Positions 1 through 8,628 of a DNA stretch of 64,000 nt are shown here, piece by piece (the stretch's first letter is position 1; the number at the start of each line of letters is the position of its first letter). A model generated the notes under the pieces. It ran no database searches. It saw nothing but the letters and a program-made list of their open reading frames with translations, and was not told where the DNA came from. Made by a program: the position numbers and the translations under genes. Location: positions 62,001 through 126,000 of the forward strand of contig NZ_JAHBDQ010000002.1 in the NCBI RefSeq assembly GCF_019956555.1. The letters run 5' to 3'. This DNA comes from Pseudomonas sp. A-RE-19. Its GTDB lineage: Bacteria > Pseudomonadota > Gammaproteobacteria > Pseudomonadales > Pseudomonadaceae.

Positions 1-611
1 CAATCAAGGTTAATGGGGAAGCGACGGAGTCAGGCAGCGCATTTTCGGCGGATGACATTCCGCACCCATTGGATCCTTACGGTATTTCCAAGTACGAAGC
101 AGAACAGCAACTCATGCAACTCGCCAATACCGGAGCGATTGAAGTTGTCATTATCCGTCCGGTCCTGATTTACGGTGCGGGTGTAGGCGCGAATTTTCAG
201 CAAATGATGCGCTGGCTTGTGAAGGGCATTCCGTTACCGTTCGGAGCGGTGACAAATCAACGAAGTCTCGTTTCGCTGGAAAATGTCGTTGATCTGATCA
301 ATATATGCGTCGATCATCCCAAGGCTGTGAATCAGATATTTCTGGTGAGCGATGATGAGGATATTTCAACGACTCAGCTAATGCAGCGCCTGATCGCCTG
401 TTTAGGTGTGAAAAGCCGACTCGTACCTGTTCCCGTCTGGGTACTGATGCCCCTGGCCGGTCTGTTTGGACGACGTGCAACAGCACAGCGGCTTTTTGGC
501 TCGTTGCAAGTGGATATCAAGAAAAACCAGGAACTATTGGGCTGGCGTCCACCAACAAGTCTGGATGATGGATTGAAATTGACGGCGCAGCATTTTCTGG
601 AGTCTCGCTAA
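1..611 (+). CDS. NAD-dependent sugar epimerase/dehydratase, 5'-truncated (WbpV/GalE-like)
   Basis: The open frame enters from the left edge in frame 3, so the N-terminus with the Rossmann glycine motif lies outside the window; about 202 residues are visible. The catalytic YxxxK motif of extended short-chain dehydrogenases is present as YGISK near codon 25 of the visible part, followed by the usual PVLIYG segment. In O-antigen clusters such enzymes interconvert or reduce UDP-sugars in the cytoplasm. The stop lies 2 bases before the ATG of the next gene, so the two are probably co-transcribed and translationally coupled. The next genes are a lipid-carrier sugar transferase and WbpM, which makes an LPS sugar role likely. 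The exact substrate cannot be told. The DNA here is AT-richer than most of the window. Confidence 0.85.
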   Translation, partial: IKVNGEATESGSAFSADDIPHPLDPYGISKYEAEQQLMQLANTGAIEVVIIRPVLIYGAGVGANFQQMMRWLVKGIPLPFGAVTNQRSLVSLENVVDLINICVDHPKAVNQIFLVSDDEDISTTQLMQRLIACLGVKSRLVPVPVWVLMPLAGLFGRRATAQRLFGSLQVDIKKNQELLGWRPPTSLDDGLKLTAQHFLESR

Positions 612-613
612 AA

Positions 614-1642
614 ATGAATTATGCGTGGTTCATTCCGGTGGCTGTCTGTATTTCCTTTTTGCTGACGGCGGCGTTACGCAAATACGCGATTTCTCGAAGT
701 TTGATGGATGTACCGAACGCCCGTAGCTCTCACTTGATAGCCACACCGCGTGGCGGTGGCGTCGCAATTGTCGTGGCTTTTATTGCCTCGTTGATATTCC
801 TGTCCGCCGCTGACCTGATTACGCCATCCGCCTTTTTTGCAAGTGCAGGGGCAGGGCTCTCGATAGCACTGATTGGCTTTATGGACGATCACGGACATAT
901 CGCCGCACGTTGGCGTTTGTTGGGGCATTTTGCAGCAGCGGCGTGGCTGCTGGGCTGGATGGGTGGTCTACCTCCAATCAAATTGTTTGGCATCCATGTC
1001 GATCTGGGCTGGGTGGGTCATGTGCTGGCCGCTTTTTATCTGGTGTGGCTACTCAATCTCTACAATTTCATGGACGGAATCGATGGCATTGCCAGCGTAG
1101 AAGCGATGTGTTCCTGTCTGGGAGCCTGTTTGCTTTATTGGTTGGCAGGTCTGGACAGCCTGATTTGGGGGCCATTGCTGCTCGCCGCTTCTGTGGCAGG
1201 TTTCCTTTATTGGAATTTCCCGCCCGCGAGGATTTTCATGGGGGATGCCGGCAGCGGATTTCTTGGCATTATGCTGGGTGGTCTTTCTCTGCAGGCTGCG
1301 TTGGTGAGTGCGCCCATGCTATGGGCCTGGATGATTTTGCTTGGGGTATTCATCGTCGATGCAACATTTACGCTGTTTCGCCGTTTGTTTAGAGGGGAGA
1401 AAGTCTATGAAGCGCATCGCAGTCATGCCTACCAATTTGCCTCACGCCGTTTCGGCAAACATTTACCGGTAACTATCGCTGTTGGCATGATCAATCTGTT
1501 CTGGCTGTTGCCCATAGCCGTGTGCGTGACACGTTTTGGTCTGGACGGAGCTTTGGGAGTCATTTTGGCTTATGTGCCTCTAATCGTGATGGCAATAATA
1601 TTTCGCGCCGGAGATCTGGAAGATCCAGCGGTAAAGAACTAA
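614..1642 (+). CDS. wbpL: Undecaprenyl-phosphate sugar-1-phosphate transferase, WbpL/WecA family
   Basis: A 342-residue polytopic membrane protein of the MraY/WecA (glycosyltransferase 4) family. It should transfer a sugar-1-phosphate from a UDP-sugar to undecaprenyl phosphate, starting O-antigen synthesis at the inner membrane. Family motifs are visible: the MDD pair near residue 95, the NFMDGIDG segment near residue 152, GDAGSGFLG near residue 212, and a histidine-containing cytoplasmic loop (HRSHAYQ) near residue 265. About ten hydrophobic segments surround them. The ATG at 614 follows the upstream stop almost directly. Its place between an epimerase and wbpM matches the end of Pseudomonas O-antigen clusters. 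WbpL is the best name, but a WecA-like substrate preference cannot be excluded. Confidence 0.85.
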   Translation: MNYAWFIPVAVCISFLLTAALRKYAISRSLMDVPNARSSHLIATPRGGGVAIVVAFIASLIFLSAADLITPSAFFASAGAGLSIALIGFMDDHGHIAARWRLLGHFAAAAWLLGWMGGLPPIKLFGIHVDLGWVGHVLAAFYLVWLLNLYNFMDGIDGIASVEAMCSCLGACLLYWLAGLDSLIWGPLLLAASVAGFLYWNFPPARIFMGDAGSGFLGIMLGGLSLQAALVSAPMLWAWMILLGVFIVDATFTLFRRLFRGEKVYEAHRSHAYQFASRRFGKHLPVTIAVGMINLFWLLPIAVCVTRFGLDGALGVILAYVPLIVMAIIFRAGDLEDPAVKN

Positions 1643-1730
1643 GCAGCGACTACTCTGTCATTAGGTTTAGAGTGATTGCGCGCGCCTTTGAGGTTCCGGG
1701 TGACGGGGCTGCTGAGCGGAGGGGACTAAG

Positions 1731-3740
1731 GTGTTTGAAGGGTTTATGGATAAAATCAGAGCGTACCTGGTAGGGCTCCCTCGGCGTCGAAAAAGGTTGA
1801 TACAGGTTGCTACAGACATCCTGCTGGTCTGGATTGCCCTGTGGTTAGCATTTATCGTGCGCTTGGGCCTGGATGATATGTACAACCCCTTGAAGGTCCA
1901 TTTTTGGCTCTTTGTCTGTGCTCCGGTTATCGCAATTCCCTTGTTTGTGCGCTTTGGCATGTACCGTGCCGTCATGCGCTATTTCGGTAATGACGCTCTC
2001 ATCGCCATTATCAAGGCAGTCAGCCTGTCTTCGTTGATTCTGACGGTCGTGGTCTACTGGTACAGCAACCATGAAGCTGTCGTCCCACGCTCCATCATCT
2101 TCAACTACTGGTGGCTAAGCCTCGTCATCATCGGCGGCCTACGCCTATGCATGCGCCAATACTTCATGGGCGACTGGTTCACCGCCGCCCAACATGTACC
2201 GTTCACCAACCGAGATGATGGCCTTACCAAAGTCGCCATCTACGGTGCAGGTGTGGCCGGCAACCAGCTTGTAGCGGCACTTCGGATGGGTCGAGTAATG
2301 CGTCCCGTGGCGTTTATCGATGATGATCCGAGCATTGCGGATCGTTCGATCGCAGGTCTCCAAGTCTACAAACCCAAACACATCCAACAGATGATCGACG
2401 AAACCGGCGCCCAGGAAATCCTCTTGGCCCTACCGTCATCCACCCGCGCACGACGCAGGGAAATTCTCAATCTGCTGGAAGCTTATCCGCTTCACGTACG
2501 AAGCGTCCCGAACTTCACCGATCTGGCCAGCGGTCGGGTCAAGGTTGAAGACATTCAGGAAGTGGATATCGCCGATTTGCTGGGCCGTGATGCCGTGCCG
2601 GCCCAGGCCGATTTGCTCAAGCGTTGTATCAAAGGCAAAACGGTGATGGTCACTGGCGCGGGCGGTTCGATCGGTTCGGAGTTGTGTCGGCAGATTTTCT
2701 CCCTCGGCCCAACCACGCTTCTGTTGTTCGAGCACAGTGAATTCAACCTTTACAGCATTCTGTCGGAGTTGGAGCAGCGCGGCTGCCGTGAGTCGGTGTC
2801 GGTCAAGCTGTTGCCTATCCTCGGTTCCATCCGTCACCCGCACAAGCTGCTTGATGTGATGAAGACCTGGCGTGTGGATACCGTTTATCACGCGGCCGCT
2901 TATAAGCATGTGCCGATGGTCGAGCACAACATTGCCGAAGGCGTGCTCAACAATGTCATCGGCACATTGAACACCGCTCAGGCTGCCTTGCAGGCGGGTG
3001 TGGCCAACTTTGTGTTGATCTCCACCGATAAAGCCGTTCGTCCGACCAACATCATGGGCAGCACCAAGCGTTTGGCGGAGTTGACCCTTCAGGCCCTCAG
3101 TCGTGAAATTGCTCCTGTGCTGTTTGGTGACAAGGCCAATGTATCTCGGGTCAACAAAACCCGTTTCACCATGGTGCGTTTTGGCAATGTGTTGGGGTCG
3201 TCCGGTTCGGTGATTCCGTTGTTCCATAGCCAGATCAAGTCCGGTGGGCCGCTGACGGTCACGCACCCGAAGATCACCCGTTACTTCATGACGATTCCCG
3301 AAGCCGCGCAACTGGTGATTCAGGCCGGTTCCATGGGGCAGGGGGGCGATGTGTTCGTGCTGGACATGGGCGAGCCGGTGAGGATTGTCGAGCTGGCGGA
3401 GAAGATGATTCACCTGTCCGGTTTGAGCATTCGCTCCGAGCGAAATCCCCAGGGCGATATTTCGATCGAGTTCACGGGGCTGCGTCCGGGCGAGAAGCTT
3501 TACGAAGAGTTGCTGATTGGGGATAACGTCGCAGCGACGCCACATCCGATGATCATGACCGCCAACGAAGACCATCTTCCCTGGGACGTGCTCAAGGGGC
3601 GTTTGACTGAGCTGTTATTGGCGGTCGAGCAGGACGACTACTCCCGCGTGCGCCAGCTCTTGCGCGAAACGGTCAGTGGCTATACCCCCGACGGCGAGAT
3701 TGTCGACTGGATCCACCAGCAACGTCGCCTCGAACCCTGA
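1731..3740 (+). CDS. wbpM: UDP-sugar 4,6-dehydratase WbpM, membrane-anchored
   Basis: A 669-residue protein, close to the usual length of WbpM (about 665). Residues about 20-130 form four hydrophobic segments. They are followed by a first Rossmann-like region (GAGVAGNQL) and the catalytic dehydratase domain with GAGGSIGSE near residue 305. In this family the C-terminal domain makes a 4-keto-6-deoxy UDP-GlcNAc derivative for O-antigen sugars. The GTG at 1731 has a strong GGAGGGG ribosome site 6 bases upstream; an in-frame ATG at 1746 is the alternative and matches shorter annotated homologues, but its GAAGGG is only 3 bases away. The 88-base gap before it may hold a promoter. wbpM typically sits last in the cluster, as here. 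Confidence 0.93.
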   Translation: MFEGFMDKIRAYLVGLPRRRKRLIQVATDILLVWIALWLAFIVRLGLDDMYNPLKVHFWLFVCAPVIAIPLFVRFGMYRAVMRYFGNDALIAIIKAVSLSSLILTVVVYWYSNHEAVVPRSIIFNYWWLSLVIIGGLRLCMRQYFMGDWFTAAQHVPFTNRDDGLTKVAIYGAGVAGNQLVAALRMGRVMRPVAFIDDDPSIADRSIAGLQVYKPKHIQQMIDETGAQEILLALPSSTRARRREILNLLEAYPLHVRSVPNFTDLASGRVKVEDIQEVDIADLLGRDAVPAQADLLKRCIKGKTVMVTGAGGSIGSELCRQIFSLGPTTLLLFEHSEFNLYSILSELEQRGCRESVSVKLLPILGSIRHPHKLLDVMKTWRVDTVYHAAAYKHVPMVEHNIAEGVLNNVIGTLNTAQAALQAGVANFVLISTDKAVRPTNIMGSTKRLAELTLQALSREIAPVLFGDKANVSRVNKTRFTMVRFGNVLGSSGSVIPLFHSQIKSGGPLTVTHPKITRYFMTIPEAAQLVIQAGSMGQGGDVFVLDMGEPVRIVELAEKMIHLSGLSIRSERNPQGDISIEFTGLRPGEKLYEELLIGDNVAATPHPMIMTANEDHLPWDVLKGRLTELLLAVEQDDYSRVRQLLRETVSGYTPDGEIVDWIHQQRRLEP

Positions 3741-3853
3741 TTGTTTCACATCCTGTAACGGACACATTTTTGACAGCTCCACCACATCGCCTAAGTTTGG
3801 AAGGCAGCTTCGGAAAAGCTGCTTCTTCCAATCGATGTCATGGAGCTTCATTT

Positions 3854-4189
3854 ATGCGTACTGGCTATTTCTACTCTCTGGTTTTTGCCCTTCTCACTAG
3901 CGCCTCTATTGCGGCCATTGCTGCGCCGACGGCTGCGCCAGAGGCTGCCAAGGCACCCTTGATGCTGGACGTTGCCGCCAAGGCTCAAACCGGTAAGGTC
4001 GATCTCAATGGGGCCGATGCGCCGACTCTGCAGCGCGAGTTGTCCGGGATTGGTGAGGCGAAGGCCAAGGCGATTGTTGCGTATCGTGAGAATAATGGGC
4101 CGTTTTCGTCCGTCGACGAATTGCTGGAAGTGAAAGGGATCGGCAAAGCCATTCTGGACAAGAATCGCGAGAAACTGGAAGTGAACTAA
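3854..4189 (+). CDS. ComEA-like helix-hairpin-helix DNA-binding protein, exported
   Basis: A 111-residue protein with an N-terminal signal peptide (hydrophobic residues about 7-22, then an alanine-rich cleavage region). The C-terminal domain of about 60 residues carries two helix-hairpin-helix signatures, GIGEAKAKAI and GIGKAIL. This resembles the DNA-binding domain of ComEA and the short periplasmic ComEA-type proteins of Gram-negative bacteria, which bind incoming DNA. The ATG at 3854 has GGAG nine bases upstream; an upstream in-frame start would spoil the signal peptide. It lies directly after wbpM, an arrangement also known in P. aeruginosa, and is followed by a clear terminator. A role in transformation here is inference only. 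Confidence 0.85.
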   Translation: MRTGYFYSLVFALLTSASIAAIAAPTAAPEAAKAPLMLDVAAKAQTGKVDLNGADAPTLQRELSGIGEAKAKAIVAYRENNGPFSSVDELLEVKGIGKAILDKNREKLEVN

Positions 4190-4210
4190 GCTTGTAAGTC
4201 CACCACAAGA

Positions 4211-4236
4211 GGCCGGTCATTGACTGGCCTTTTTTG
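4211..4236 (+). terminator. Rho-independent terminator after the comEA-like gene
   Basis: A 10-base stem (AGGCCGGTCA pairing with TGACTGGCCT, one G-T wobble) is followed directly by six T residues. It closes the wbpM/comEA-like transcript. Confidence 0.85.
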
Positions 4237-4398
4237 CATATTGCCGCAGTGAGCGATTGGCTCCTTTCATCGGAATGAAAAAAATTACGGCTATCATACG
4301 GTGATTAAATTATGCCTATAATAAATTCGTAATTCGCGCAGACGCCCTGATTCTCAGGCGCTTGCCTTCCCTCCAGCATTCCTCTCGGGAGCACAGTC

Positions 4399-5193
4399 AT
4401 GAATTCTGTCCAGAGCCAAGGTACGGCCCTTGTCACCGGCGCATCTTCCGGCATTGGTGCGGTTTACGCGCAGCGGTTGGCGGCGCGTGGTTTTGATTTA
4501 TTGTTGGTGGCCCGTGATCAGGAACGGCTAGAGGCCGCGGCGAGCAAGTTGCGCGCCGCGCATGGTGTTCAGGTGGAGGTGCTGAAGGCGGACCTGACGC
4601 AAAAGGATGATGTGTTGAAGGTCGAGCAGCGTCTGCGCAGTGATTCGAGCATCAGTCTGTTACTGAACAATGCCGGTGTTGGAGCGGACGGTTTGTTGGC
4701 CAACGCCGACATGGATCAACTGGAACGGTTGATTCAGCTGAACGTCACCACGGTGACGCGTCTGGCCTCGGCAGCGGCTGCCAGCTTTGCCAAGGCCGGT
4801 CGCGGGACGATCATTAATATCGCGTCGGTGGTGGCGTTGTTTCCTGAGCGGTTCAACGCGACGTACAGCGCGAGCAAGGCGTATGTGTTGAGTCTGACCC
4901 AGTCGTTGAACGCTGAGCTGGACGGCACCGGGGTTCAGGTTCAAGCGGTGTTGCCGGGCGTAACACGCACCGAAATCTGGGAGCGCTCCGGTATCGATGC
5001 AACCCAGATTCCGGCGGAGATGGTCATGGAAGCAGAGGAGATGGTCGATGCGGCGTTGTCGGGGCTGGATCAGGGTGAGTTGATCACCATTCCTTCCTTG
5101 CCGAATCTCTCTGAGTGGGAGTCCTATGTAGCGGCGCGTCATGCGATGGCGCCGAATCTGTCCAGAAGCACGGCCGCCACGCGTTACAAGTGA
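4399..5193 (+). CDS. Short-chain dehydrogenase/reductase (SDR)
   Basis: A 264-residue classical SDR. The cofactor motif TGASSGIG is at residues 13-20, NNAG near 91-94, a catalytic serine lies in the IASVVAL strand, and YxxxK is at Tyr156-Lys160. Such enzymes oxidise or reduce alcohol/ketone groups with NAD(P)H in the cytoplasm. The ATG has GGGAG upstream. It ends 32 bases before a FabF-like ketosynthase on the same strand, so the two may form a small operon acting on a shared acyl substrate; that pairing is inference. The actual substrate is unknown. Confidence 0.85.
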   Translation: MNSVQSQGTALVTGASSGIGAVYAQRLAARGFDLLLVARDQERLEAAASKLRAAHGVQVEVLKADLTQKDDVLKVEQRLRSDSSISLLLNNAGVGADGLLANADMDQLERLIQLNVTTVTRLASAAAASFAKAGRGTIINIASVVALFPERFNATYSASKAYVLSLTQSLNAELDGTGVQVQAVLPGVTRTEIWERSGIDATQIPAEMVMEAEEMVDAALSGLDQGELITIPSLPNLSEWESYVAARHAMAPNLSRSTAATRYK

Positions 5194-5225
5194 GGCACCA
5201 TGAATCGGCTTGAGGTATTTGCGTT

Positions 5226-6500
5226 ATGAGTAATCGTCGAGTAGTCGTCACGGGTATGGGCCTCGTGTCGCCGTTGGGTAGCGGTGTCGAAGCGGTTTGG
5301 GCACGCCTGTTGGCCGGGCGCTCGGGGTTGCGGGTGTTGCCGGACGAAGTGGTGGCCGATCTGCCGGCCAAGGTCGGTGGCGCGGTGCAGACGCTGGCGG
5401 AAGACGCCGAGGCGGGTTTTGACCCGGATCGGGCGACGTCGCCCAAAGAGCAGAAGAAGATGGATCGCTTCATCATGTTTGCCATGGAGGCGGCGCGTCA
5501 GGCGCTGGAGCAGGCCGGTTGGCAAGCGCTGGACGCCAATGCCCAGGAGCGCACCGCCACCATTATTGGCTCGGGCGTGGGTGGTTTTGGCGCGATTGCC
5601 GACGCGGTGCGCACTACCGATAGCCGTGGCCCGCGACGTTTGTCGCCGTTCACCATTCCTTCGTTTCTGGTCAACCTTGCGGCGGGCCATGTGTCGATCC
5701 AGCACGGTTTCAAGGGGCCTTTGGGGGCTCCGGTAACAGCGTGCGCGGCCGGGGTTCAGGCGATTGGTGACGCGGCGCGGCTGATTCGATGTGGCGAGGC
5801 GGACATTGCGGTGTGTGGCGGTGCGGAGGCGGCGATCGATCGTGTCAGCCTCGCCGGGTTTGCGGCGGCTCGAGCCTTGTCCAGCGGTTACAACGACACA
5901 CCGGAACGCGCCTCGCGGCCGTTCGACAGTGGCCGCGATGGCTTTGTGATGGGCGAGGGCGCGGGCCTTCTGGTGATCGAATCCCTGGAGCATGCCTTGG
6001 CGCGCGGCGCTCAACCCTTGGCCGAGCTGGTCGGTTATGGCACCACTGCCGATGCCTATCACCTGACGGCGGGTCCTGAAGATGGCAGCGGTGCACGACG
6101 AGCGATGTCACTGGCGTTGGCCCAGGCGGGCATTTCGCCGGCACAGGTGCAGCATCTCAACGCTCATGCCACCTCGACACCGATTGGGGATTTGGGCGAG
6201 TTGGCGGCCATCAAGTCGTTGTTCGGCTCGGACAACAAGATAGCCGTGACGTCGACCAAGTCCGCGACCGGGCATTTACTCGGCGCTGCTGGCGGAATCG
6301 AGGCGATCTTTACCCTGTTGGCGATCCGCGATCAGGTGGCGCCGGCGACGCTCAACTTCGATAACCCGGATCCGGCGGCGCAAGGGGTGGACATCGTTCA
6401 CGGTCAGGCGCGTCCGATGGCCATCGAGTATGCGTTGTCCAACGGCTTCGGATTTGGTGGCGTGAACGCCAGTGTGTTGTTCAAGCGCTGGGAGGGCTAG
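5226..6500 (+). CDS. Beta-ketoacyl-ACP synthase, FabF-like (KAS II)
   Basis: A 424-residue thiolase-fold condensing enzyme. The Cys-His-His triad is complete: Cys173 in TACAAG, His314 in NAHATSTP and His350 in TGHLLGAAG. It should condense malonyl-ACP with an acyl primer. It is probably not the housekeeping fabF, which in pseudomonads normally sits in the fabD-fabG-acpP cluster; here its only partner is the upstream SDR. A GAGG lies about 11 bases before the ATG, a little far. It could be a second, condition-specific FabF or part of a short specialised lipid pathway. The catalytic residues argue for an active enzyme. Confidence 0.9.
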   Translation: MSNRRVVVTGMGLVSPLGSGVEAVWARLLAGRSGLRVLPDEVVADLPAKVGGAVQTLAEDAEAGFDPDRATSPKEQKKMDRFIMFAMEAARQALEQAGWQALDANAQERTATIIGSGVGGFGAIADAVRTTDSRGPRRLSPFTIPSFLVNLAAGHVSIQHGFKGPLGAPVTACAAGVQAIGDAARLIRCGEADIAVCGGAEAAIDRVSLAGFAAARALSSGYNDTPERASRPFDSGRDGFVMGEGAGLLVIESLEHALARGAQPLAELVGYGTTADAYHLTAGPEDGSGARRAMSLALAQAGISPAQVQHLNAHATSTPIGDLGELAAIKSLFGSDNKIAVTSTKSATGHLLGAAGGIEAIFTLLAIRDQVAPATLNFDNPDPAAQGVDIVHGQARPMAIEYALSNGFGFGGVNASVLFKRWEG

Positions 6501-6570
6501 TTCGCAGGGATGGCACGAATAGTGATTACTCATTCGCTGACGATTGTTGAACAATCACGAGGCATTGAGT

Positions 6571-7224
6571 ATGAGCAGCGGACTGTCCCTGGCCGACCAC
6601 ATCACATTGGAGTTACGCGCTGACATCATCGGTGGTCGTTTGCTGCCTGGCATGGCGCTGGTGGAAAACGATCTGGTGTCGGCTTATAACGCCTCGCGAA
6701 ACACGATTCGCGAGGCGTTGCACCGTCTGGGGCAGGAAGGGCTGACCCGTTATGTCCGCAACAAGGGCGTGATGGTGCGCAGGCTGGGAGTCGATGATGT
6801 GCGCGATCTGTTCAAGGTCCGTCGCACTCTGGAACTGCAAGCCATCAGCACCAGTCAGCCATTGCGTGAGTATCAGTCCGATCGGATGCTCGAAGCGCTG
6901 GAGGCCACCGAGCTGGCCCGGGAGCGTGAGGACTGGCGCGCCGTCGGCACCCACAGCCTGGCGTTTCATCAACACATCGTCGGGTTGCTGCGCAGCCCGT
7001 TGTTCGATGAGTTCTTCACCAACGTCGTCGCGCAACTGCGCCTGGTGTTTTGCGCCGCTCCCGATGAATCACGTTTTCAGGCGCCCTGGCTGGCTCGCGA
7101 TCGGCAAATACATGACTTGCTGGCCGACGGCGATAAGCGTGCGGCCGGGGACGCCATGAGCCTTTATCTCGATGACTCCGAACACCTCCTGTTGCAGATG
7201 CTTGCCCCTTCTTCCCATCACTGA
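6571..7224 (+). CDS. GntR-family transcriptional regulator (FadR/FCD subfamily)
   Basis: A 217-residue regulator. Residues about 5-70 form the winged helix-turn-helix (typical SRNTIREALHRLGQEGL recognition region), and residues about 85-210 an all-helical FCD effector domain with histidines spaced as in metal-binding members. The ATG at 6571 is preferred over TTG at 6544 because GAGG lies 8-10 bases upstream. It ends 15 bases before the DUF1989 gene, so it probably controls that gene. Effectors of this subfamily are usually small carboxylic acids; none can be assigned here. Confidence 0.88.
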   Translation: MSSGLSLADHITLELRADIIGGRLLPGMALVENDLVSAYNASRNTIREALHRLGQEGLTRYVRNKGVMVRRLGVDDVRDLFKVRRTLELQAISTSQPLREYQSDRMLEALEATELAREREDWRAVGTHSLAFHQHIVGLLRSPLFDEFFTNVVAQLRLVFCAAPDESRFQAPWLARDRQIHDLLADGDKRAAGDAMSLYLDDSEHLLLQMLAPSSHH

Positions 7225-7239
7225 TCGAGGATTTGTGCC

Positions 7240-8091
7240 ATGTACAAAGACTATCCGGCGGCCTACCAAGTCAGCAAAGGCTCGGCCTTGCAGGTGGATA
7301 CAGCCTTCTACGAAAGGATCCGCGACAAAAAAGAGGGGCGCACGCTGATCGAGCAGTTTGAAGTGCCGATCCGCACCGGCCGTGCCTGGAATGTGCCGGC
7401 GGGGCATGTGTTCAGGGTCACGACGCCTGTCGGCCCGCAAGTCGGGGACTTCAATGTCTGGAATGCCCACGACCCGCGCGAACGCTTGTGGGCCGCGCGG
7501 ACCCGGCAGTTGCAGGGCGCGCATGTCAGCACCCATGACCGGCTCTGGTCGAACCTGCCCTTTTTACGGCCGCTGGTGACCATTACCGACGACAGCCTGG
7601 CGGGTTATGGCATCGACGAACATGGTGGGCGTTTGCACGATTTGCTGGGGACGCGCTGCGATCCCTATGTGAACAAAATGCTCACGGGCGAGGATTTCCA
7701 TCATCACTGCCACTCCAATCTGACTCGCGCAGTGTTGCCCCATGGCCTGACCGAGTTTGACGTGCATGATGTGCTGAACATTTTTCAGTGCACCGGCTTG
7801 AATCACGACGACATGTACTTCATGAAAGCCTGCCCGGCGCAAAAGGGCGATTACCTGGAGTTCTTTGCCGAGATTGATTTGCTGTGCGCGCTGTCGACCT
7901 GCCCGGGTGGCGATCTGTCGCTCGCCATGTGGGGGCCGGATGCGCAGGATCCGTTGAGCGTGTGTCGTCCGCTGGGGGTGGAAATTTACCGGTTGGAGGA
8001 TTCGTTGCTTGAGGGCTGGAGCCAGCCGGAGCGTGCGGCTTACAAAGGGATGCATGGCTTGCACATTGCCAAGGCGGATTGGGAAAAGTAA
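7240..8091 (+). CDS. DUF1989 protein, urea carboxylase-associated family
   Basis: A 283-residue soluble protein with the DUF1989 signature: the GDFNVWNAHDPRERLW region, a GAHVSTHDRLWSN segment and a conserved cysteine/histidine cluster (FHHHCHSNL, then CTGLNHDD) that looks metal-binding. Relatives occur beside urea carboxylase/allophanate hydrolase or aminomethyltransferase-like genes, but none of those is nearby. GAGG lies about 8 bases before the ATG. It follows the GntR regulator by 15 bases and is probably its target. The biochemical function is not established; degradation of a small nitrogen compound is a guess from family context. Confidence 0.85.
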   Translation: MYKDYPAAYQVSKGSALQVDTAFYERIRDKKEGRTLIEQFEVPIRTGRAWNVPAGHVFRVTTPVGPQVGDFNVWNAHDPRERLWAARTRQLQGAHVSTHDRLWSNLPFLRPLVTITDDSLAGYGIDEHGGRLHDLLGTRCDPYVNKMLTGEDFHHHCHSNLTRAVLPHGLTEFDVHDVLNIFQCTGLNHDDMYFMKACPAQKGDYLEFFAEIDLLCALSTCPGGDLSLAMWGPDAQDPLSVCRPLGVEIYRLEDSLLEGWSQPERAAYKGMHGLHIAKADWEK

Positions 8092-8103
8092 GCCTTAAAA
8101 GCA

Positions 8104-8180
8104 AAAAGATCGCAGCCTTCGGCAGCTCCTACAGGGAAACGCATATTCCATGTAGGAGCTGCCGAAGGCTGCGATCTTTT
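8104..8180. repeat. REP doublet, family A
   Basis: A perfect 30-base inverted repeat (arms 8104-8133 and 8151-8180, 17-base spacer). It belongs to the GTAGGAGCTGCCG-type REP family, found five more times in this window. Confidence 0.9.
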
Positions 8181-8182
8181 GA

Positions 8183-8206
8183 TCTAGCGGTCTAGCGGTC
8201 TAGCGG
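8183..8206. repeat. Three tandem copies of an 8-bp unit
   Basis: TCTAGCGG occurs three times in a row, starting just after the REP doublet and running over the stop codon (8200-8202) of the neighbouring minus-strand gene. Confidence 0.8.
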
Positions 8207-8367
8207 TCCTGCGCATCCTTGGCATCCGCTTGCGCATTGCGTTCGGCGACGCGTTTACGTTGCTCTTCAGTCAATTCGACCTTGTTGGCGGTATCGCGCA
8301 GCATCATCAAACCGCCAACGATCGAGCCAATGGCAACGATCAGAATCAACCAGGCATACCAGGGCAT
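8200..8367 (-). CDS. Small single-pass membrane protein, DUF2897 family
   Basis: A 55-residue protein: one hydrophobic helix (residues about 3-22, starting PWYAWLILIV) followed by a charged, mostly helical cytoplasmic tail rich in K, E, R and D. This matches the small DUF2897 family of pseudomonads, function unknown. The ATG at 8367 is chosen over an upstream start because AAGGAGAG lies at the right distance. It stands alone, with REP doublets on both sides. Its stop codon lies inside an 8-bp tandem repeat. Confidence 0.8.
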   Translation of the reverse strand: MPWYAWLILIVAIGSIVGGLMMLRDTANKVELTEEQRKRVAERNAQADAKDAQDR

Positions 8368-8519
8368 AACGGCTCTCCTTAAAGGCAGGCCGGTGGGCGA
8401 AGGTTCGCCGATCGATCCTGCATACCACTTTTGAGCGATGGAATTTCGCAGTGGTTCCATTCTAGGCCTGTTATGCCCCGTTCATCTGCGCCACGTCTTC
8501 GAAACCTGCACATTCCCGG

Positions 8520-8609
8520 GTAGGAGCTGCCGCAGGCTGCGATCTTTTGATCTTCAGCGATACATCTGGCACCGAAGATCAAAAGATCGCAGCCTGCGGC
8601 AGCTCCTAC
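8520..8609. repeat. REP doublet, family A
   Basis: A 36-base inverted repeat (arms 8520-8555 and 8574-8609) with an 18-base spacer, in the gap between the DUF2897 gene and the permease 3' end. Confidence 0.9.
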
Positions 8610-8628
8610 GCGGAAGCGGTGTGTGAAG

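Noticed and set aside
2436..3575. 379-codon minus-strand frame opposite wbpM
   Set aside because: Shadow of the wbpM catalytic domain; wbpM is unmistakable.
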